Source: Actinomadura macra NBRC 14102 (GTDB taxonomy: Bacteria; Actinomycetota; Actinomycetes; Streptosporangiales; Streptosporangiaceae). From it: 64,000 bases of DNA. Position numbers and translations under genes: made by a program. Below are positions 35,461 through 47,539 of this stretch, one piece after another (position 1 is the first letter of the stretch; every line of letters begins with the position of its first letter). The stretch spans positions 434,001 through 498,000 of the forward strand of contig NZ_BCQT01000006.1 in NCBI RefSeq assembly GCF_001552215.1, written 5' to 3'. The notes under the pieces were generated by a model that was not told where the DNA came from, did no database searches, and saw nothing but the letters and a program-made list of their open reading frames with translations.

Positions 35461-36386
35461 TACAGAGACACCTTCTCCCGGATACCGGTGAACAGGTCGT
35501 CCTCCGGCAGCTCGGTGTCGACCAGGGACCTGGCCAAATGGTAGTCCTCCGTGGGCCATGCCTCCCGCTGGACGTCCATCGGGACGACGAACCAGAAACC
35601 GTTGGGGTCGATCTGGGTGGCGTGGGCGAGCAGCGCCTGGTCGCGGGTCTCGAAATGGTCGGCGCACGGCACCTTGGTCGTCACGGTCCAGCGCGGTGGC
35701 CCTTCCTCCTCCTCGAACCGTTCCAGCCAGTCGGCGTAGGGCGACTCCAGGCCCGCCTTCAGCATGGCCGCGTGCAGCGCGAGGATCCGCTCCTTGCTGA
35801 ACGTCATGTGGTAGTAGAGCTTCAGCGGCTGCCAGGGCTCGCCCGCGTCCGGGTAGCGCTCCGGGTCACCCGCGGCCTCGAACGCCTCCACCGACACCTC
35901 GTGGCACTTCACGTGGTCGGGGTGGGGGTAGCCGCCCTTCTCGTCATAGGTCAGGATCACGTGCGGGCGGAAGTCACGGACGGCGCGCACCAGCGGCGCC
36001 GACGCGGTCTCCAGCGGCTCCAGCGCGAAACACCCCTCCGGCAGCGGCGGTAGCGGATCGCCCTCGGGGAAGCCGGAGTCGACGAAACCGAGCCAGCGCT
36101 GCTGGACGCCGAGGATCTCCCGGGCCCGCGCCATCTCCGCCTCGCGGACCTTGCCGATGTCGGCCTTGACCTCGGGACGGTCCATCGCCGGGTTCAGGAT
36201 GTCGCCGCGCTCGCCGCCGGTGCACGTCACCACGAGCACCTCCACGCCGTCCGCGACGTACCTGGCCATCGTGGCCGCGCCCTTGCTCGACTCGTCATCC
36301 GGGTGGGCGTGCACCGCCATGAGGCGCAGGGGCTCCGCGCCCCCGCCCGGCCGTTCGAGCGTCGTACCGTCGATGACCTCGGACAC
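35460..36386 (-). CDS. mca: Mycothiol S-conjugate amidase
   Basis: Zinc amidase that cleaves mycothiol adducts of electrophiles into a mercapturic acid, which is exported, and GlcN-Ins, which is recycled. The 308 residues belong to the LmbE/PIG-L fold; the zinc ligands lie in VHAHPDDESSKG (H28, D31) and GGYPHPDHVKCHE. Long Mca-specific loops distinguish it from MshB. GTG 36386 follows GAGGGAG at about eight bases. It heads a four-gene coupled operon (mca, small membrane protein, LtrA, TPR) and is divergent from the DUF4307 gene. It marks the host as a mycothiol-producing actinomycete. Confidence 0.95.
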   Translation of the reverse strand: MSEVIDGTTLERPGGGAEPLRLMAVHAHPDDESSKGAATMARYVADGVEVLVVTCTGGERGDILNPAMDRPEVKADIGKVREAEMARAREILGVQQRWLGFVDSGFPEGDPLPPLPEGCFALEPLETASAPLVRAVRDFRPHVILTYDEKGGYPHPDHVKCHEVSVEAFEAAGDPERYPDAGEPWQPLKLYYHMTFSKERILALHAAMLKAGLESPYADWLERFEEEEGPPRWTVTTKVPCADHFETRDQALLAHATQIDPNGFWFVVPMDVQREAWPTEDYHLARSLVDTELPEDDLFTGIREKVSL

Positions 36387-36509
36387 CTGGGGATCTCCCT
36401 CTCCGCGAACTGGACAGACCGCGCCGGGCGGACCCCGGTTCTGGGCACGCGCCACGACAGACGAGAATTGTCCCTGACAACGTCCGCATCCCGCACGGAG
36501 ATTCCCGCC

Positions 36510-36896
36510 ATGACGATCAGTGTGTCCGGAGCAGAGGCGCCCGCCGAGCCGAAGCGCGGCAGGCTCGGTCTGGTGGTCATCGGGATCGTGACGGCGGTGG
36601 CGGCGGGCGGTTTCGGCATCCTCGCCGGTCATGCCGGGCAGACCCCGGGCATCGTCCCGCAGACGATCACCTATGACGTGCGGAGCGATTCCACCGTGGA
36701 GATCAACTATTCGGTGGCCAAGTCGAAGGGGGACGAGGTGCGCTGCAAGGTCGACGCCTACGACGAGAACTTCGCGGTCCTCGTGGAGAAAGAGGTCGTC
36801 GTGCCGTCCGGAACGTCCAGTGTGACGAGGGCGGAGACGCTCCAGACGCCGCGGCGGGCCACCGGTGCGCGTGTGAAGGACTGCCGCAAGGTCTGA
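36510..36896 (+). CDS. DUF4307 single-pass membrane protein
   Basis: A 128-residue protein with one membrane helix (LVVIGIVTAVAAGGFGILAG) and a ~75-residue outer domain that looks like a small beta-sandwich (ITYDVRSDSTVEINYSVAKS, DEVRCKVDAYDENFAVLVEK, final VKDC). DUF4307 sits between mca and greA in most actinobacteria. ATG 36510 has GGAG nine bases upstream. Function unknown. Confidence 0.88.
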   Translation: MTISVSGAEAPAEPKRGRLGLVVIGIVTAVAAGGFGILAGHAGQTPGIVPQTITYDVRSDSTVEINYSVAKSKGDEVRCKVDAYDENFAVLVEKEVVVPSGTSSVTRAETLQTPRRATGARVKDCRKV

Positions 36897-37093
36897 AACG
36901 GTCCATCGCGGCGGGTGCGGACACCCCAAAACGCCCAAGTGTGTTTGGCCGGTTGCAGACGCCGAGTTCAGGGAACCTTTACCCGCACACACCGGATAGG
37001 CTAGAGGTTTCACCCGGCCGCACTTCATGTCGATGTGGCGCTCTCCCCCGTCCGGGGTGGGCGAGGATCGCAACATGTGGATGAGGAGTACCC

Positions 37094-37594
37094 GTGACCG
37101 AGACCCGCGCTGACAACGTCACCTGGCTGACCCAGGAGGCGTACGACCGGCTCAAGGCTGAGCTGGACCACCTGTCGGGCCCGGGCCGCATCGAGATCGC
37201 TCAGAAGATCGAGGCGGCGCGGGAGGAGGGCGACCTGCGCGAGAACGGCGGCTACCACGCGGCCAAGGAGGAGCAGGGCAAGATCGAGGGCCGCATCCTC
37301 CAGCTCCAGGGCATCCTGGAGAACGCCCGCGTCGGGGAGGCGCCCCGCACCGAGGGCGTCGTCGGGCCGGGAATGACCGTCACCATCGCCTTCCAGGGAG
37401 ACGACGAGGAGGTCACCTTCCTGCTCGCCTCCCGTGAGGAGAGCGGCGCCCCGATCGACGTCTACTCGCCGAAATCCCCGCTGGGTGCGGCGATCAACGG
37501 CAAGAAGGTCGGCGACAAGGCCACCTACGCCCTCCCCAACGGCCGCAGCATGAGCGTCGAGATCCTGGACGCGACCCCCTACGCCGGTTCTTGA
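37094..37594 (+). CDS. greA: Transcription elongation factor GreA
   Basis: A 166-residue factor that enters the RNA polymerase secondary channel and stimulates cleavage of backtracked RNA. The coiled-coil tip carries the acidic pair in REEGDLRENGGYHAAKE, and the C-terminal FKBP-like domain has SPKSPLGAAINGKKVGD. GTG 37094 follows GAGGAG at six bases. TAGGCT at 36997-37002 is a likely -10 box. A 57-bp repeat pair follows the gene. Confidence 0.96.
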   Translation: MTETRADNVTWLTQEAYDRLKAELDHLSGPGRIEIAQKIEAAREEGDLRENGGYHAAKEEQGKIEGRILQLQGILENARVGEAPRTEGVVGPGMTVTIAFQGDDEEVTFLLASREESGAPIDVYSPKSPLGAAINGKKVGDKATYALPNGRSMSVEILDATPYAGS

Positions 37595-37611
37595 TGCGTT
37601 GTATTTCTGCC

Positions 37612-37736
37612 GCGCCCTCGGCGTCGGGCCTGGAGGCCCTCCTTCCACGGACACCGCGGTGATCGCTGTGTTGATCGCAGCGCCCTCGGCGTCGGGCCTG
37701 GAGGCCCTCCTTCCACGGACACCGCGGTGATCGCTG
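37612..37736. repeat. Two perfect 57-bp direct repeats after greA
   Basis: Copies at 37612-37668 and 37680-37736 are identical and lie 68 bp apart start to start. Each contains a GGGCC-TGGA-GGCCC hairpin and the palindrome CACCGCGGTG. Nearby (37773-37797) CAGGTTC and GAACCTG form another stem. The 286-bp gap carries no supported gene. The copies may be duplicated terminators or the seeds of a repeat family. Confidence 0.85.
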
Positions 37737-37880
37737 CATCGCTCCGGCTCGCCTAGGGGCTCGCTGCGCGATCAGGTTCTTGCTTCGCTCGAACCTGGCT
37801 TCGCACGCGATCACGGCGGTGTTCCCCTTCTTCTCCTCCGGCCTTGGCCAGGCCGGTACGGCCCGCGGTCGGTCCAGCGG

Positions 37881-39579
<1,699 letters not shown>

Positions 39580-39604
39580 CAGTCCGGCCCCTGATCGGGG
39601 GCTC

Positions 39605-39636
39605 GGCTCCGGACGCGCCGCGCCGCGTCCGGAGCC
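39605..39636 (+). terminator. hpd terminator
   Basis: GGCTCCGGACGCG (39605-39617) and its exact reverse complement (39624-39636) form a 13-bp stem with a six-base loop, 25 bases after the hpd stop. Confidence 0.8.
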
Positions 39637-39739
39637 GGGACCGGATGGTTCTCCGGCGACCGCTTCATCCCCGTACCTCTCCCTTCATGCCGACTTCCGG
39701 GTGACATTGCACCCCCCGGAGCAGGCACACTGTGTGGCC

Positions 39740-40531
39740 ATGACCGAACCGCCCGAGAAGCCGCAAGACTGGCAACCCCCTGACACAACGCCGCAACGGG
39801 ACGAGCCCTCCGATCGGCCGCCGCCCTACCAGGGCTCGTACGGCAGCGGACCCGGCGCGGCCCAGCCGCTGCCCGCCTACCCTCAGCAGGCCGGCCCGCA
39901 GCAGTACCCCCAAGGCCAGCCGCCCTACGGGCAGCCCGCGTACGGTCCGCCGGGGCACGGCGGCCCGGCCGATCACCTGGCGGGACGCTGGGCCCGGCTC
40001 GGCGCCGGGCTGCTGGACGGTCTGATCATCGGAGCCGTGTCGCTGCCCTTTCTCCTCCAGGCGATCCGCTGGGACCGGCTGGAGGAGATCTCCGAGTCCG
40101 GCGAGACCGCCAGCGCGTCCGATATGTACGACATCCCGCGGCTTCTCGTCGGCTATGCCATCGCGTTCGTCCTGGGATTCACCTACTACACGGTCCTGCA
40201 CGCCAGGTGGGGGCAGACGGTCGGCAAGCGGGCCGCGGGGATCCGGCTGGTCCGTGCGTCCGACCAGGCGGCGGTGAGCTGGGGCCAGTCCGCGGCGCGG
40301 CAGGGGTTCGTGTACCTGATCACGATCGGCACGGCCTTCCTCAACCTGCTCGGGCCGGCGGGGGGCCTGGTGGGCATCGTCGGGCTGCTCGACAACGCCT
40401 GGATCCTGTGGGACCCGCGGCGCCAGGCCCTGCACGACAAGGTGGCCGGGACGATCGTGGTGAAGGCCCCGGCGTGGGCGCCCAATCCCTACGCCAAGCG
40501 CCCGGTTCAGGGTGATCCCGGCAATCTTTAA
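39740..40531 (+). CDS. RDD-family membrane protein, Pro/Gln/Tyr-rich N-terminus
   Basis: A 263-residue protein. The first ~80 residues are disordered and rich in Pro, Gln, Gly and Tyr ([15 protein letters not shown]). The rest is an RDD domain: [40 protein letters not shown], and [20 protein letters not shown], three to four membrane helices. RDD proteins are poorly understood; some act in ion transport or envelope homeostasis. ATG 39740 fits the disordered start. A paralogue follows 76 bp downstream. Confidence 0.88.
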   Translation: MTEPPEKPQDWQPPDTTPQRDEPSDRPPPYQGSYGSGPGAAQPLPAYPQQAGPQQYPQGQPPYGQPAYGPPGHGGPADHLAGRWARLGAGLLDGLIIGAVSLPFLLQAIRWDRLEEISESGETASASDMYDIPRLLVGYAIAFVLGFTYYTVLHARWGQTVGKRAAGIRLVRASDQAAVSWGQSAARQGFVYLITIGTAFLNLLGPAGGLVGIVGLLDNAWILWDPRRQALHDKVAGTIVVKAPAWAPNPYAKRPVQGDPGNL

Positions 40532-40607
40532 TCATCCACGGGTAAACATTCCGGTGATCCGGGCGCGGCGACGTTTGCGCGGGGTCGGCTCGGCCCACCT
40601 TGACGGC

Positions 40608-41546
40608 ATGACGCAACCGCCGAACGACCCCGCGCCCGGAGAAGAGCCGGAGCACCGTCCCCACGCTCAGCAGCCGCCCCACGGCGGCGGCCAGGAGGAG
40701 CCCGGCCCGTACGAGGGTCCTCCCTATGGTGGCCAGCAGCAGCCGGGGTGGGGGCAGCAGCAGCCTGGCCAGGGCGGACAGCCGGGGGGTGGGCAGCAGC
40801 CCGGATACCGTCAGCAACCCGGGTACGGCGAGCAACCTGGCTACGGGCAGCAGCCCGGATACGGCGGCCAGCCGGGTTACGGCGAGCAACCCGGGCAAGG
40901 CGGGCAGCCCGGATACGGGCAGCAGCCCGGATACGGCGAGCAACCTGGCCACGGGCAGCAGCCTGGGTATGGGCAGCAGCCTGGGTATGGGCAGCAGCCG
41001 TATCCAGGGACGCCGGGGTACGGGGGGCTGCCCGGGTACGGCGGGGGCGGCGGGGAGTACGTCGATCCGTCGGCGGGCCTGGCGAGCCGGTGGGCGCGTC
41101 TGGGGGCGGCCATCGTGGACGCGATCCTGCTCGGCATCGTGACCGGGCTGGTGTCGCTGCCGTTCATCGACTGGGACCGCGTCTTCGATCCGGACGAGGG
41201 CGACTCGTTCTACAACGGCGGGCAGGCGGCGTCGAACGCGTTCGGCATCGTGCTGGGGTTCCTGTACTTCTGGCTCTTGCACGCCAAGTGGGGGCAGACG
41301 CTCGGGAAGAGGCTGCTGCGTATCCGGGTCGTCCGGGAAGAGGACGGCGGGCCGATCGGGTACGGGCGGTCGGCCGGACGGTCGGCGTTCTACACCGTGC
41401 TCGGCGGGATCTGCGGGTGCATCGCGCTGATCGACGTCGCGTGGATCTTGTGGGACCGGCGCAAACAGGCGCTGCACTGCAAGGTGGCGCACACCCTGGT
41501 GATGAAGGCCGATCCGCACGCGCCCGACCCGTACGCTCACCGGTGA
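40608..41546 (+). CDS. Second RDD-family membrane protein with QPGYG repeats
   Basis: A 312-residue paralogue of the preceding gene. Residues ~44-140 consist of QQPGYGQ/EQPGYGG-type repeats; the RDD part follows ([60 protein letters not shown]). The Gln/Gly/Tyr-rich tail is far longer than in the first copy and could vary in length by repeat slippage. Tails of this kind may promote self-association. Start ATG 40608. Confidence 0.88.
   Translation: MTQPPNDPAPGEEPEHRPHAQQPPHGGGQEEPGPYEGPPYGGQQQPGWGQQQPGQGGQPGGGQQPGYRQQPGYGEQPGYGQQPGYGGQPGYGEQPGQGGQPGYGQQPGYGEQPGHGQQPGYGQQPGYGQQPYPGTPGYGGLPGYGGGGGEYVDPSAGLASRWARLGAAIVDAILLGIVTGLVSLPFIDWDRVFDPDEGDSFYNGGQAASNAFGIVLGFLYFWLLHAKWGQTLGKRLLRIRVVREEDGGPIGYGRSAGRSAFYTVLGGICGCIALIDVAWILWDRRKQALHCKVAHTLVMKADPHAPDPYAHR
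40737..41010 (+). repeat. Coding tandem repeats (QPGYG units) in the RDD gene
   Basis: Degenerate 18-24-bp units around CAGCCCGGATACGG recur more than a dozen times in frame, giving the QPGYG repeat tail. They are coding low-complexity repeats, not a CRISPR array, as units abut without spacers. Confidence 0.85.
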
Positions 41547-41571
41547 GGCGCTTGGTCGTTTACCTCCGAGT

Positions 41572-41605
41572 TGCCCAGCGTGCCCTGTCACGGGCAGGCT
41601 GGGCA
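41572..41605 (+). other. Nested stem-loop just before the M1 lipoprotein start
   Basis: Outer arms TGCCCAGC (41572-41579) and GCTGGGCA (41598-41605) enclose inner arms TGCCC and GGGCA. The structure ends two bases before GTG 41608. It may end the RDD transcript or mask the start of the peptidase gene. Confidence 0.5.
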
Positions 41606-41607
41606 GT

Positions 41608-43197
<1,590 letters not shown>

Positions 43198-43315
43198 GGG
43201 ACGAACCAGACTTCCAGGACGGCCGCGTCTGGCCTCGGTGAAGAACGGGTAAGGACCTGGTCAAGCATGGCCTGGCGGCGCGCCGTCCGGTCCGTGGCCG
43301 TCCCACGATCTGCTG

Positions 43316-44713
43316 GTGAGCGGGCCACCTCGACGGATGACCGCGGCGCTGGCCGCCGCGACCCTGCTGGTGTCGGCGCACGGCGCGACCGCCTCGACGG
43401 CCCGGGATCCCGGCACCCCGGGCTCCGCCGGTGTGGGCGACCCCTACTTCCCGAACGCGGGAAACGGCGGCTACGACGTCACCCACTACGACGTCGCGCT
43501 GGCCTACGCCGGGCCGCAGACCGGCGAGGTGGACGCCACGGTGTCGATCACCGCGAAGGCGACCCAGGAGCTGTCGGCGTTCAACCTCGACTACCGCGGC
43601 CCCAAGATCGTGGAAGTGGCGGTGGACGGACGGTCCGTCCCGTACGGGCGCGCGGGCCAGGAACTCACCGTCACGCCCGCCGCCGCCATCCCTGAGGGCC
43701 GGGCGTTCACGACCACCGTCCGGTACGCGGGGAAGCCGGAGCCCGTCCGGAACGAGACGTCCGGCACCTACGGCTGGATTCCGTCCAAGGACGGGGCGCT
43801 CGTCGTGGCCGAGCCGGACGGAGCACCCGCCTGGCTGCCGGTGAACGACCATCCGCGCGACAAGGCGACCTGGGCGTTCCACGTCACCGTCCCGAAGGGC
43901 CTGCGGGTCCTCGCCAACGGCAGGCCGGGCCCCACCGTCCAGGACGCCGCCACCACCACCTACGCGTGGGCCGAGGAGTCGCCCATGGCGAGCTACCTGG
44001 CCATGATCGCGATCGGCGTGTTCCACGTGCGCGAGACCACGGCCGGCCGCATTCCGGTGATCACCGCCGTGGACCCGAGGTTCAAGGCGTCCGCCAAGGA
44101 GCTGGAGACTCGCACGGTCAAGGCGTTGACCTGGGCCTCCACCGTCTTCGGCCCGTACCCGTTCGCGACCGCCGGCGGCGTCGTGGACGACCCCAAGCTC
44201 GACTACGCGCTGGAGACGCAGGAGCGGCCCGTCTACGGCGGCTTCGTCCCGGACGCGGAGTTCGTCGTCCACGAGCTGGCGCACCAGTGGTTCGGCAACA
44301 GCGTCAGCCTCCACGAGTGGCGCGACATCTGGCTCAACGAGGGCTTCGCCACCTACGCCGAGTGGCTGTGGCGCGAGCGGGGCAAGAAGGACTCCGCCAA
44401 GAAGATCTTCAAGCGGTACTACGCGCAGCCCGCGGACTCGCCGATCTTCGTCCCGCCACCGGGCGACCCGGGCGCGGACCGTCTGTTCGGCTTTTCGGTC
44501 TACATCCGCGGCGCCATGTGTCTCCAGGCGCTGCGCGATCGCGTCGGCGACGACACCTTCTTCTCGATTCTGCGGACGTGGGCGGACGCGCGGCGCGGCT
44601 CGTCCGGCACGACGACCCAGTTCATCGCGCATGCCGAGAAGGTCTCGGGCAAGAAGCTCGGAACCCTGTTCAAGGCGTGGCTCTTCACCCCAAGGAAACC
44701 GGAGAAGTGGTGA
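43316..44713 (+). CDS. M1-family metallopeptidase, secreted
   Basis: A 465-residue second copy. A Sec signal peptide is visible ([19 protein letters not shown]) and there is no lipobox. It has [16 protein letters not shown] at the start of the beta domain, [13 protein letters not shown] in place of [14 protein letters not shown] (319-323), E342 in [12 protein letters not shown] and the [14 protein letters not shown] tyrosine. GTG 43316 gives an n-region with two arginines; ATG 43337 is an alternative. It follows the first copy by 118 bp on the same strand. Confidence 0.92.
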   Translation: MSGPPRRMTAALAAATLLVSAHGATASTARDPGTPGSAGVGDPYFPNAGNGGYDVTHYDVALAYAGPQTGEVDATVSITAKATQELSAFNLDYRGPKIVEVAVDGRSVPYGRAGQELTVTPAAAIPEGRAFTTTVRYAGKPEPVRNETSGTYGWIPSKDGALVVAEPDGAPAWLPVNDHPRDKATWAFHVTVPKGLRVLANGRPGPTVQDAATTTYAWAEESPMASYLAMIAIGVFHVRETTAGRIPVITAVDPRFKASAKELETRTVKALTWASTVFGPYPFATAGGVVDDPKLDYALETQERPVYGGFVPDAEFVVHELAHQWFGNSVSLHEWRDIWLNEGFATYAEWLWRERGKKDSAKKIFKRYYAQPADSPIFVPPPGDPGADRLFGFSVYIRGAMCLQALRDRVGDDTFFSILRTWADARRGSSGTTTQFIAHAEKVSGKKLGTLFKAWLFTPRKPEKW

Positions 44714-44812
44714 TCTGTGATCGAACCAATCCGCCAATTCCGCGCCAGGCCATGTGATCCAGGGGCAGATCGCTCTTGCGAACCTGCAGCTCACCAGAAA
44801 TTCTATGGCTTC

Positions 44813-46267
44813 ATGACGAGGACGAGGTCCATGACCAGAACCCCCAGAGCGTTGTCCGTCGTGGCGTTGAGCGTCACCGCGGGCCTCCTGGTGCCGGCCA
44901 CGCCCGCCGACGCCACCGCACGGTTCACCCCCGGCGCCCCCGGCGCTGGTGATCCGTACTTTCCCGACATGGGCAATGGCGGTTACGACGTCGCCCATTA
45001 CGACATCGGCCTGAGGTACGACCCGAAGACGAAGGGTATTACGGCCGTGACCCGGGTCACCGCGCGGGCGACCCAGAATCTGTCCCGGTTCGACCTGGAC
45101 TTTCTCGGCCCCCTGACCATTTCGTCGCTGAGGGTGAACGGCCACAAGGCCGCCTACGCGCGTACGGGCGCGCAGGAGCTGGTCATCACACCGCGCAGGG
45201 GGCTGCGCAAGAACCACCGCTTCACCGTGACCGTCGCCTACTCGGGCGTGCCGCGGACCGTCGACGATCCCGCTCTCGGCACGTCCGGGTGGGTGCCGAC
45301 GCCCGACGGCGCCGTGATGCTGAACCAGCCGACGGGCGCCGCCACCGTCTTTCCGGTGAACGACCATCCGACCGACAAGGCGACCTACACCTTCACCCTG
45401 ACCACGCCGAAGGGCATCACCGCCCTCGCCAACGGCGACCTGAAGGGCACGCGGACCTCGGGCGCCTGGACGACGGCGCGTTGGCAGGTCCGCGACCCGA
45501 TGGCCAGCGAGCTGTCCATGCTGGCGATCGGGAAGTTCGATGTCCTCACCGGACGTACCCGCACCGGCATCCCGAACCTGACCGCCACCGACCAGGTCCT
45601 CGGCATCAAGCCGGACCTCGCGAAGAAGTTCCTCGACCAAACCGCCGATATCACCGACTTCCAGGCGTCCCTGTACGGGCGCTACCCGTTCACCTCCACC
45701 GGCGGGATCGCCGTCAAGGCGGGCATCGACTACGCGCTGGAGACGCAGAGCCGTCCGGTGTACGACATGCGCCGCGGCGGCGCCATCCCGAGCGGGACCC
45801 TGCTCGCGCACGAGCTGGGGCACCAGTGGTTCGGTGACACGGTCTCCCCCAAGCGCTGGGCCGACATCTGGCTGAACGAGGGGTTCGCGACCTACTCCGA
45901 GTGGCTGTACTCGGAGAAGTTCGCCGGCACGCCCGTCCAGCAGAGCTTCGACGAGGCGTTCGCGGCGCCGCCGACCAGCCTGCTGTGGAAGGGCAAGGTC
46001 TCCGACCCGGGCCGCGACGGCATCTTCGACGGACTCGTCTACGACCGCGGCGCCATGGCCATCCACATCCTGCGGCGCACCATCGGGGACAAGGCGTTCT
46101 ACCGGCTGCTCAAGGCGTGGCCGGCCGCCTACCGGCACGGCAACGCCTCCACCGAGGACTTCGTCCGCTTCGCGGAGAGGATCTCGCACAAGAACCTGCG
46201 GGCGTGGGCCACGACGTGGCTGTACTCCGAGGGCAAACCCCCGCTCGGCCCCCGGACGGGCAGCTAG
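44813..46267 (+). CDS. M1-family metallopeptidase, secreted (third copy)
   Basis: A 484-residue copy with a signal peptide (ALSVVALSVTAGLLVPATPA). The mature part opens with DPYFPDMGNGGYDVAHYD. The zinc site reads HELGHQWFG, with Gly in place of Ala in the HEXXH context, and [25 protein letters not shown] replaces GXMEN and VYDRGAMAIHILR carries the catalytic tyrosine. ATG 44813 is chosen; ATG 44831 is six codons later with GAGG nearby. The ~100-bp gap before it is less GC-rich and holds no other gene. It ends 25 bp from convergent ilvA. Confidence 0.9.
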   Translation: MTRTRSMTRTPRALSVVALSVTAGLLVPATPADATARFTPGAPGAGDPYFPDMGNGGYDVAHYDIGLRYDPKTKGITAVTRVTARATQNLSRFDLDFLGPLTISSLRVNGHKAAYARTGAQELVITPRRGLRKNHRFTVTVAYSGVPRTVDDPALGTSGWVPTPDGAVMLNQPTGAATVFPVNDHPTDKATYTFTLTTPKGITALANGDLKGTRTSGAWTTARWQVRDPMASELSMLAIGKFDVLTGRTRTGIPNLTATDQVLGIKPDLAKKFLDQTADITDFQASLYGRYPFTSTGGIAVKAGIDYALETQSRPVYDMRRGGAIPSGTLLAHELGHQWFGDTVSPKRWADIWLNEGFATYSEWLYSEKFAGTPVQQSFDEAFAAPPTSLLWKGKVSDPGRDGIFDGLVYDRGAMAIHILRRTIGDKAFYRLLKAWPAAYRHGNASTEDFVRFAERISHKNLRAWATTWLYSEGKPPLGPRTGS

Positions 46268-46291
46268 CGGTGGGCGGCTCACCCCCCTCGG

Positions 46292-47515
46292 TCAACTCAG
46301 CGTGAGGGTGTAGCCCTTCTCCCGCAGCCGCCCGATGACGTCCTCGGAGTGGTCGGAGCCGCGCGTCTCCAGGTGCATCAGCACCTCGGCCTCCTCGACA
46401 TGCAGGCGCGCGGCGACCCGCTCGTGCACCACGTCCAGGACGTTGACGCCGAGTTCGGCCAGTTCGCTGAGCAGCGTGACGAGGGCACCCGGACGGTCCT
46501 TCAGGCGGCACCGGACGACGAGGTAACGTCCGGTGCCCGCCAGGCCGTGCCGCAGCACCTTCGACAGCAGCAGCGGATCGATGTTGCCGCCCGACAGCAG
46601 CACCACCACCGGCGTCCGGACGGCGTAGGAGTGCTCCAGCAGCGCCGCGACCCCGGCCGCGCCGGCCGGCTCGACGACCTGTTTGGCGCGTTCGAGGCAC
46701 AGCAGCAGCGCCTGCGAGATCGACTCCTCGGTGACCGTGACGACCGCGTCGACGAGTTCGGTGAACAGCCTGAAGGTGAGGTCACCGGGCCGGCCGACGG
46801 CGATGCCGTCGGCCATCGTGGCCTCGATCTCGACGCGGGTCGGCCGGCCCGCCGCGAGCGAGGCCGGGAACGCCGCCGCCCGTTTGGCCTGCGCGCCGAC
46901 CACCTTGACGTCGTGGCCGCCGGTCTCCTTCGCGACGCCCTTGAGCGCGACGGCGATCCCCGACATGAGCCCGCCGCCGCCGACCGCGCCCACGACGGTC
47001 CGCACGTCGGGGCACTGGTCGAGGATCTCCAGCCCGATGGTGGCCTGCCCGGCGACCACGTCCGGATGGTCGAAGGGGTGGATCAGGATGGCGCCGCGCT
47101 CGTCGGCGTACTCCTGCGCCGCGACGAGGCAGTCGTCGACGGTCGGCCCGGGGAAGATCACATCGGCGCCGTAGCCGCGGGTCGCGGCGACCTTCGGCAG
47201 CGGCGCGCCCGCCGGCATGAACACCGTCGACTTGCAGCCGAGCATGGACGCCGCCAACGCGACGCCCTGCGCGTGGTTGCCCGCGCTCGCCGCGACGACG
47301 CCGCGGGCCCGCTCGGCGTCGCTGAGCCGGGCGATCCGCACATACGCGCCGCGGATCTTGAACGAGCCGGTGCGCTGGACGTTCTCACACTTCAGCAGGA
47401 CGGGGCCGCCGACGGCCTCCGACAGGACCCGGGAGCGGATCAGGGGGGTGGTGACGACCACGTCGCGGAGCAGCTCACGAGCGGCCCGGACGTCGTCGAC
47501 ACTGACGAGGGTCAT
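46292..47515 (-). CDS. ilvA: Threonine ammonia-lyase with C-terminal ACT-like domain
   Basis: A PLP enzyme that deaminates threonine to 2-oxobutanoate for isoleucine synthesis. It has 407 residues. The PLP lysine lies in QRTGSFKIRGA, with ASAGNHAQGVA and the phosphate loop VGGGGLMSG. Residues ~325-407 form a single ACT-like domain (VVRCRLKDRPGALVTLLSEL), making it TdcB/short-type rather than the two-ACT biosynthetic form. It lies 24 bp downstream of the ROK kinase gene, so the FIST-ROK-ilvA genes may be one transcript. Confidence 0.95.
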   Translation of the reverse strand: MTLVSVDDVRAARELLRDVVVTTPLIRSRVLSEAVGGPVLLKCENVQRTGSFKIRGAYVRIARLSDAERARGVVAASAGNHAQGVALAASMLGCKSTVFMPAGAPLPKVAATRGYGADVIFPGPTVDDCLVAAQEYADERGAILIHPFDHPDVVAGQATIGLEILDQCPDVRTVVGAVGGGGLMSGIAVALKGVAKETGGHDVKVVGAQAKRAAAFPASLAAGRPTRVEIEATMADGIAVGRPGDLTFRLFTELVDAVVTVTEESISQALLLCLERAKQVVEPAGAAGVAALLEHSYAVRTPVVVLLSGGNIDPLLLSKVLRHGLAGTGRYLVVRCRLKDRPGALVTLLSELAELGVNVLDVVHERVAARLHVEEAEVLMHLETRGSDHSEDVIGRLREKGYTLTLS

Positions 47516-47539
47516 GTCCCGATCTTCCCACGGTCCAGC

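Noticed and set aside
37494..37814. 106-codon minus-strand frame across the 57-bp repeats
   Set aside because: It overlaps greA and the duplicated hairpins, has no ribosome site and gives an Arg-rich, family-less translation.
40737..41010. Array of short regular repeats resembling a CRISPR
   Set aside because: Units are degenerate, contiguous and in frame, encode QPGYG repeats and have no spacers.
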